Of a stretch of 64,000 bases of DNA, positions 57,331 to 64,000 are shown one piece after another (the stretch's first letter is position 1; each line of letters begins with the position of its first letter). The position numbers and the translations under genes were made by a program. The stretch spans positions 5,121,089 through 5,185,088 of the forward strand of contig CM026431.1 in assembly GCA_014871385.1 (NCBI GenBank), written 5' to 3'. The notes under the pieces are model-generated. The model made no database searches. It was not told the DNA's origin and saw only the letters and a program-made list of their open reading frames with translations. Source of the stretch: Ceratodon purpureus. Taxonomy: Eukaryota; Streptophyta; Bryopsida; Pseudoditrichales; Ditrichaceae.

Positions 57331-58147
57331 CGCGGGGACGGCCGCAAATTTTTAAAAAAAAAATCCCGAATCTTAAAATCTTCATAACGTTTTCAAAACG
57401 TCTCCAAATCGGGCTTATGAGGTGTTTTTTGGCATCTACATTTCCTGTAGATGCCATAAAACATCTCATAAGTCCAATTTGGACAAGCTTTGAAGAAGTT
57501 ACGGGAATTTGGAGATTTCGGGAAGTTGAGGGGTCGGCCGTCGGCGGGGACGGAGGGCCGACCCCGGCGACGGCCGCGGGGACGGCCCTCCGTCCGCTTG
57601 GAGGCGGGGTCTCGCATGGCCTTCCTTCTTCTCTTGCGTTTTCTCTAGAGAGGGCCATCCCTCCCCTCTTCCCCTCGTCCAACCTTGACAAAAAAAATTC
57701 TATTTCTAGATACTCTAAAAACAAAATCAATACGGAATTAGAAATTTCAGACATATCCCTGAAATCATGGAAAATGTCCAAAAGATTTTGTAATCGGGAT
57801 TGTGGGATCCGCCTTGATATTGGGGTATACTTTAGAAGGAGATATTTATGCCGTTCAATTGTTGGTGCTCTACTATGGTTTGCAAACATAATCTCAATGT
57901 TTAGAAGGAAGAATACATTTGTTTTGGAAATGAAATTATGGCCCATGGGCCTATAGACGAGGGAGGTATACGATGGGGGGTACAACTTAAAAGGTAATGA
58001 GAAGCTTATAAAAAATAATATTCTTTTATTTGAAGACATTATTTCGTTAGGTAATAAAGTTAAAGGAGAACTCGACATGGATTTCTCTTACATTAATATG
58101 ACAAGTTTGTATGTTTTTGGCTTTAATTTTATATGGCAAGACAAATC
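57330..58147. repeat. Left inverted arm inside hAT element
   Basis: About 0.8 kb whose reverse complement recurs at 59764-60588 with few differences, including the unusual ACATCTCATAAGTCCAATTT block and the ATGGCCCATGGGCCTATAGACG block. Confidence 0.88.
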
Positions 58148-59763
58148 CCTTTCTCCATAAATGGAACATTGGAATTAAATAAAGGATAAACTTGAAATTT
58201 AGAAATGAATTTGAATGAGAGGATTTGGAAGGTATGTTGTAGAGGACGTAACACTTAGAAATTAGATTTTAAATCAAATTAGATAGAAGTTGAAATTGTG
58301 TGAAGGAGGTTGGAGGACACATTAAATAGAATTGAGGATTGTAAAGTTGAATTAGAAGTCGAAGATGGTGGACAAAAAATTCATTATAAGTGATAGAGGA
58401 TAGAAATTTAAATACAACAAATTTTAGTTCTAATAATAAATAAATTGATTAATTAATTAAAAAACCAAGCAATCTGACAAGGGTGGATGCTTAATTTTAA
58501 AAGGTGAGTGAATTTTGAAGGTTTGGGAGTTGACATTAAGAGAAATGTTTCTTGCTTTTGAAATGAAAGATATGCTAGTATTACATTTGAGTACTTGGGC
58601 AAGTGAATGCCACATTGTTTGCCTTCCATTCCTTTTAGACAAACACCGAGTCTATATGGCTTAAAGTTTAACAAATCTCGTCAATTTTTTATTCTGAGAC
58701 TTATGATTTTTTTCCATCTTAAAGGTGATTCATAATCATTATTTTTATGAATGAAAGACATAACATGTGGATTCATCTAAATGTGGAAATACAAACACAT
58801 ACTTCATAGCCAAAAATTTATATTTGTTTATTTATTTATTTAAGTATTTAATTATTTTGTATTCTTTCTTTAGTCTCCGATTCTACCTTTTATTTTTATA
58901 CTTTTTCCATTTGCCTTCCATTCTATCTTCTTGTTATTTTATTATTACACTATTATTCCATTCTATACTCTGAACTTTTTATTATTACACTATTTTTCCA
59001 TTCTATCGTCTCTTTAGTTTTTTATCTTAACATTATTCTTCCATTTTATCTTCTCATTTTCCTATCCTTCCATTCCTCTCCCATCATCTATTTATTTATT
59101 TAATATTCCTCTAATCTGTCTCCCATTCTATCTTTTTACTTTTGCCTATCGGAAGAAAGGAAAAATAAATAAAAGATTAGGGGATTATATTATGTACAAG
59201 ACAATAATAAAAAAACAGACAATTGAAATAAAATACAATATGACAGTAAATGAAACATAACAAATAACCGCGAGACAGACAAACTACAATGGGAAAAGGT
59301 TTGAAGGAAATAGATGTGTATAGAGAAGATAGATATCAAGGGAAAAAACAAAAAATAAAAAAAGTACATGAGAGGTAATAATAAATCAAAAAGATAATTA
59401 GAGTAAAAGATCAAATAAAAAATAATAATAATAATTGCAAGAGTGGAAATGACATACAAGAAGAAATGAGGAGTATGAAGTGAATAGAAAAAACCATGTC
59501 ATGGTGATAACATTATGGCAAAAGAAGAAACTAAATAAAAATATCCAACTTAGAAAGGACTTTTTTCTTAAAGATTAAAGGATTAGATAAAGCACGAGAC
59601 AATAATTGGAAAATAGTTAATTAAAATTACATAGAATAAAATGGTATTTGAAAACATAAGAAATAAGTTCAATAACACTAAGATATACAAACTACAGTGG
59701 GCATAATTTTAAATACCCAAGAAACCAATTAATTAGGAAAAGAGCATTTTCATGGAAAAAAGA
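58148..59763. other. AT-rich core between inverted arms
   Basis: No coding region seen. It contains TTTATTTATTTA and pyrimidine-rich stretches (58.8-59.1 kb) and purine-rich stretches (59.15-59.6 kb) that are partly complementary in composition. Confidence 0.5.
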
Positions 59764-60588
59764 ATTTGTCTTGCCTTATAAAATTAAAGCCAAAAACATA
59801 CAAACTTGTCATATTAATGTAAGAGAAATCCATGTCGAGTTCTCCTTTAACTTTATTACCTAACGAAATAATGTCTTCAAATAAAAGAATATTATTATAT
59901 ATAAGCTTCTCATTACCTTTTAAGTTGTACCCCCCATCGTATACCTCCCTCGTCTATAGGCCTATGGGCCATAATTTCATTTCCAAAACAAATGTATTCT
60001 TCCTTCTAAACATTGAGATTATGTTTGCAAACCATAGTAGAGCACCAACAATTGAACGTCATAAATATCTCCTTCTAAATTATACCCCAACATCAAGGCG
60101 GATCCCACAATCCCGATTACAAAATCTTTTGGACATTTTCCATGATTTCAGGGATATGTCTGAAATTTCTAATTCGGTATTGATTTTGTTTTTAGAATAT
60201 CTAAAAATAGATTCTTTTTTTGTCAAGGTTGGACGAGGGGAGGAGGGGAGGGATGGCCGTCTCTAGAGAAAACGCAAGAGAAGAAGGAAGGCCATGCGAG
60301 ACCCCGCCTCCAAGCGGACGGGGGGCCGTCCCCGCGGCCGTCGCCGGGGTCGGCCCTCCGTCCCCGCCGACGGCCGACCCCTCAACTTCCCGAAATCTCC
60401 AAATTCCCGTAACTTCTTCAAAACTTGTCCAAATTGGACTTATGAGATGTTTTATGGCATCTACAGGAAATGTAGATGCCAAAAAACACCTCATAAGCCC
60501 GATTTGGAGACGTTTTGAAGAAGTTTTGAAGATTTTAAGATTCGGGATTTTTTTTTTTTTAATTTGCGGCCGTCCCCGCGGACGGCCG
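59764..60588. repeat. Right inverted arm inside hAT element
   Basis: Reverse complement of the left arm, starting TTTGTCTTGCC and ending at the GCGGCCGTCCCCGCGG boundary. Confidence 0.88.
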
Positions 60589-61060
60589 CGTCTCCACGCG
60601 GTCGCCACGCGGACGGCCGCGGGATCGGACGGCCCTCTGCGGCCAACCATGCCGGCCGCGGGCCGTCCGATCCCGCGGCCGTCGCCGTTGCCGACCGTGG
60701 GGACGGCCGCGGGATCGGACGGCCCGCGGTCGGCCGCGCCACTCGAGCGGTCCCCGATGGCCTGCGCCGGGGTCGATCCGGGCCGTCGGATCCCGCGGCC
60801 GTCCCCGAGGCCGTCCCCGCGGTCGGTCACGGCGACGGCCGTGGGATCCGACGGCCCAGGAGGGCCCCCACATCCGACGGCCCGCGATGTGCCAGGACGG
60901 CCGCATCTTGGCCGTCGGATCGACGTGCGGCCGTCCCCAACGACCCCGCGGCCGTCTCCGCGGCCGTCCCCGCGGCCGTCCTCGCGAACGGAGGGCCGAG
61001 ATGGGGCGTGGTGGCGGGATCGGCCGATCGGACGGCTGGGGAATGTTTTTAATCCTCCGG
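60588..61060. repeat. GC-rich array, right side of hAT element
   Basis: Irregular repeats of GGCCGCGGGATCGGACGGCC. The unit differs from the left array, so the two GC blocks are not simple inverted copies. Confidence 0.75.
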
Positions 61061-61185
61061 GGTCGCAAAATTATTACCGCGACGTAATTCTCGAGCGTCG
61101 GGGACGCCACGTCCGGGACAGGGGACGTCCGGGTCGGACGTCTTGACGTCCGGAGCCGGGTCGGACGTCTATTTGAACAACCCTG

Positions 61186-61193
61186 GTTATAAC
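61186..61193. repeat. Right 8-bp target-site duplication
   Basis: GTTATAAC, matching 56867-56874. Confidence 0.9.
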
Positions 61194-63005
61194 TCAACTT
61201 CCCCTTTTGTATATAGCTGGTCATTCTTGGGAGACATGAGGTTTTGTTTTAATGTTTTTTATTTTTGATTTAAAATTTTAGATAGTATTTCCTCTCTTTG
61301 GAGGAATTATTGGTTGCAAAAATGAAGGAAATGATGCCATTTAGTCATTTTAGAACAAAGACAATTTTGAAGCCGGAGAAACCATTTGAAAATGGCAATC
61401 ATTTCATTGTGACTTTCATGTATTGTAGATCTTATTTTAGCTACAACAATAGGTGATGACATCCCTTAGATTGACTTACAATCTTTCAAATTTGATTCTT
61501 CAAATTAAATTATCCATCTTGACTCTATTATCAACTAGTAGGTTATTGATAATTGAGAAACACTTCTAGATCAACCCAAATGAATAATGATTTTTATTCT
61601 TATTTCATAAAAATTAATAATAAGTTGACATAATAAACTTATTTTGTACATCTTAAACTTGCAAAATTCTCTCCATAATTAAAATATACTTAAATTTTTT
61701 GGACATTCAAAAAGCTCCCTTTAGATGCGACGCAATGAGGCTCCGAGAGCTCTGCGCACCCACGAAAGGATCAATCGCGGCGTATCCACATACACATCGG
61801 GTCTGGTACTAAGTACGCATTCTCAATATACGATTGTCAAGAATTTTTCTTGTGATAATTAGGATTGTCTTTAGATTCAAGAAGTCCAACACAAGGGAAC
61901 GACAATGGATGTCGAGAGAATTTTTAAAGGTTTTGGATATTGTCAGAGGTCAATAGTGGGCGTTGGACAAAGGACCCCTTCACAACCTAGGGTTTGGGCC
62001 TCTGCGTAGTCTGGTCCGATCTGGGCATGACTAGGCGGATCCAAGCAACGGATCACTATCGGCTGCGACGGTTGGGGATGCGATAGCTGAACTCTGCCCT
62101 GCTGGCACTAGAAGGTGACCTCCAAGGGAAAGACGGAGACGAAGTCTCGGACACGGCCACCACCAGCAACGGGATCGCGGTCCGCCATGGGGGGGACATC
62201 GAATCTCAAGACACTTAGCTATGCTGTAGCACTACATATGCAGCTTGCACACGCCCCCAAGAAGGCTTCGAGCCAAGAGAACAAGAAGTGGCGGAAAGGT
62301 TGTTGCGACACGAGCAGGTGGAGGCCGAATTAGTGGCGGCCACCACACACTTGGAACAGTTTTCAAGAACCCACTCAACTCGTGCCATGCCGGGTGAGAC
62401 TTTGCTAGAGAGGGTGGAGAGGAGTAGGGCCGGATTCCTCATCAAGACAATGACACATAAGGTGCTACTCAGCAAAAATATAAAATCCAAAAGGAAATAG
62501 AACACTTCTAGAGTAAGGTGATCATTGCTTGTTTTGTAGGTGGAAGTTGACAATCGTCACGAGCTTCAATTGAATGGGCAATTGAGTTGTTCAAGGAGAT
62601 CAAAGAGGGATGTTGAATTCCAGGTTGTGACTAGAAGAGCGGTTGCTACGTAGAGTGTGTTGATGCTCACACCACATCTATTCAAATGGGGAACCTGCAA
62701 AATGCAGCCATGGATACCGGGTTTTAATACTAGCAAACTTAGAGGAATAAAGATGCCAATATGGATAACCCTAAATTTTGTCCCAGGAAAAATCCTTTCT
62801 AGTTATATGATGATCTTGCTCAAAGCCTGGGAGTAGTCTTGGGTCGACACAAAGGCTAAGTTCTAAAAACTTAATAAAATTACTAAGTTCTAAAAACTTT
62901 AAACTGTAAACAGATTATGTCAGAAACTATTGAAACAAAAGAACAAACATAAGAAAAGAGAAAAACTAAACAGACTTATGATTGAGGATCGTAGAGGCTC
63001 CCGTC
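61194..63005. other. Mostly AT-rich; a short GC-richer block with no assignable gene
   Basis: 61.95-62.5 kb has higher GC and a plus-strand frame reading AERLLRHEQVEAELVAATTH (helical) before a stop near 62500. It may be a fragment of an exon or of a mobile-element protein, but I cannot identify it. Confidence 0.4.
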
Positions 63006-63911
63006 CTATTTAGTGACTTGGAGCTCAAAATCATGGAGAAGTTCAACGAAACCGCGAATGTCATCTTCCTCCGAAAGTTCTCCAATGGTCTTCTTGGTGG
63101 AAATCCCTCGAAAACGCCTCCATTCGTCAAAAGCGTTTCTAGCCCAGATCTCAAAATGCAGACTCCGTCTCTCACCACCCATTGAGGTATTTTTGAATTC
63201 CTTCTCGTCCAGTTCACGGAACCGGGAACTATTTTTCACACGGCCTACAACCAACAAACCGAAACAGAAAACTGGAAACCAACTCAAATCTTAATAGAAA
63301 AATGAAAGCCGCAATAAAACAAAACAGACAGTTTACAAATTCATATATTTATTAAACTTCAAAGATAGGCAGCTTAAAAAAGGGACAAACCTGAGGTTCT
63401 CTGATTATTGTCGTTATTGTTATCTTCAGCGTCGTCGTCGTTCGTATCATCTTCATATTCTGGAAAGTTTCCACTCTGTGGAATGAAGACATTATCGGCA
63501 TCATCCTCCTCGTCATCATCGCGATCATACTTATCCTCTCCGCGGCAAACATCTCCATCGCCCTCCCTTAAATCTTCTTCATCGTCTTCCTCTGCCACCG
63601 CCGCAAACATCCCTCCCTCGAGCAACTCTGCAATCACCTCGCCAATACCACACAAACCCAATATCAGTCTAGAGGTAATCTAAGTAGACAGTTATCTCTA
63701 AGCAGACGAAAGAAGTAAAATCAAAATAAAACTGAATGTATTAAGTGAAGCACTAAGCAGGAAAAAAAGATCAGACATAAAACTTACCTGGAGCCTGGAA
63801 TCACCTCTCCAAGAACAGTAACCGCAGAAACCAACTCCTCCGGCGACGTTGGAATCACTTGTGGTGGAATCAACTGCTCAGGGACAGCGGGTAGCATCTC
63901 CTCTTTGGCAA
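63006..63911 (-). CDS. 3' part of a gene with a ZMYM/QRICH1/KIAA1958-like segment (Crypton-derived family), partial
   Basis: Exons 63788-63911, 63391-63668 and 63006-63244 join in consistent phase (GTAAGT and GTTTGT donors; GTAG, CTAG and GTAG acceptors). The 5' end lies beyond the window. The first exon is Pro/Glu-rich (PEQLIPPQVIPTSPEELVSA). The second is extremely acidic (EEDDEEDL...DDDEEDDADNV). The third ends with WARNAFDEWRRFRGISTKKT...FVELLHDFELQVTK. This resembles the N-terminal SAM-like part of the ZMYM2/QRICH1/KIAA1958 domain, which derives from Crypton tyrosine recombinases. In the family this continues into '(K)DGxxYPPxTL...'; here a TAG stop follows at once, so the recombinase-like core is missing. 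Truncated gene, short isoform or exonised fragment. Confidence 0.55.
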
Positions 63912-64000
63912 CTACAAATTCACAATAAACATATTAGATTCAACAAAGATGAAAAAAAAACCCAATAAACAAAGACAAATCACTAAATCAACTCAAATAA

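Larger units (their letters stand above)
56875..61185. mobile_element. Non-autonomous hAT-type element, 4.3 kb, with giant internal inverted arms
   Basis: The element starts CAGGGTTGTCACGG and ends with the inverse of CAGGGTTGTTCA, the classic hAT terminus, between perfect 8-bp duplications GTTATAAC. Just inside each end are clusters of GGACGTCC-type motifs (56890-56955; 61085-61170), as expected for subterminal transposase-binding sites. Next come very GC-rich arrays (57020-57330; 60588-61060), then near-identical inverted arms (57330-58147 and 59764-60588) around a 1.6 kb AT-rich core. No hAT transposase frame is present. Long open frames in the GC arrays are simple-repeat artefacts, and the similar frames in both arms (MSSSPLTLLPNEIMSSNKRI) exist only because the arms are copies. 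Confidence 0.9.

Noticed and set aside
56822..57956. Several 150-350 codon frames on both strands in the GC-rich part of the hAT element
   Set aside because: They read Gly/Arg/Pro repeats in all frames at once and result from the GC tandem array, not from coding selection.
57011..60266. Matching frames MSSSPLTLLPNEIM... in both inverted arms, as if a conserved gene
   Set aside because: The frames are identical only because the arms are inverted copies; they run into the GC array and show no protein-like conservation independent of DNA identity.
60201..61224. Long frames in the right GC block (200-300 codons)
   Set aside because: Same reason: low-complexity Arg/Pro/Gly translation on both strands, with no domain.

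Overview
The window looks like nuclear DNA of a land plant, most likely a bryophyte (moss-like). The evidence is GT-AG introns in most genes, a BURP-domain protein, a plant-type SCPL51-like serine carboxypeptidase, a SINA-like E3 ligase, a GT8 glycosyltransferase, and AT-rich intergenic DNA with several plant-type DNA transposon relics. No rRNA, tRNA or CRISPR could be supported. Gene models were spliced by eye and checked for reading-phase continuity; no similarity search was possible.

Layout. (1) 0.1-4.2 kb is a minus-strand patchwork of gene pieces: a ubiquitin-like frame with substituted lysines, three still-spliceable exons of a peroxisomal 3-ketoacyl-CoA thiolase, and unidentified exon-like fragments. 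(2) 4.6-5.7 kb holds minisatellites. (3) 6.4-25.3 kb looks like one large two-armed unit. A minus-strand arm (6.4-14.1 kb) encodes a long protein with a ParB/sulfiredoxin-like segment. A plus-strand arm (21.2-25.3 kb) encodes an intact 1081-residue DUF7869-type (RNase H/DDE-like) transposase candidate. At least ten copies of a palindrome, consensus TTACGAACT-NN-AGTTCGTAA, lie in the introns and flanks of both arms. I regard this as the most interesting system in the window. (4) 26.6-49 kb is ordinary gene space: BURP protein, USE1 SNARE, SINA-like RING ligase, a small basal-plant-type protein, a complete 14-exon serine carboxypeptidase and a 6-exon GT8 glycosyltransferase. (5) 54-61 kb is repeat-rich. 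It includes two of four copies of a ~740 bp MITE family with 4-bp target duplications, and a 4.3 kb hAT-type element with a perfect 8-bp duplication, large internal inverted arms and extremely GC-rich arrays. (6) The right edge carries the 3' part of a minus-strand gene with a ZMYM/QRICH1/KIAA1958-like segment (a Crypton-recombinase-derived family), cut short by a stop.

How it fits together. The host genes are unrelated housekeeping or cell-wall and secretory functions. In the 6.4-25.3 kb unit, shared palindromes suggest that the ParB-like protein and the DDE-like transposase belong to one mobile element. Whether either protein binds the palindromes is inference, as are the element's ends, which I could not find.
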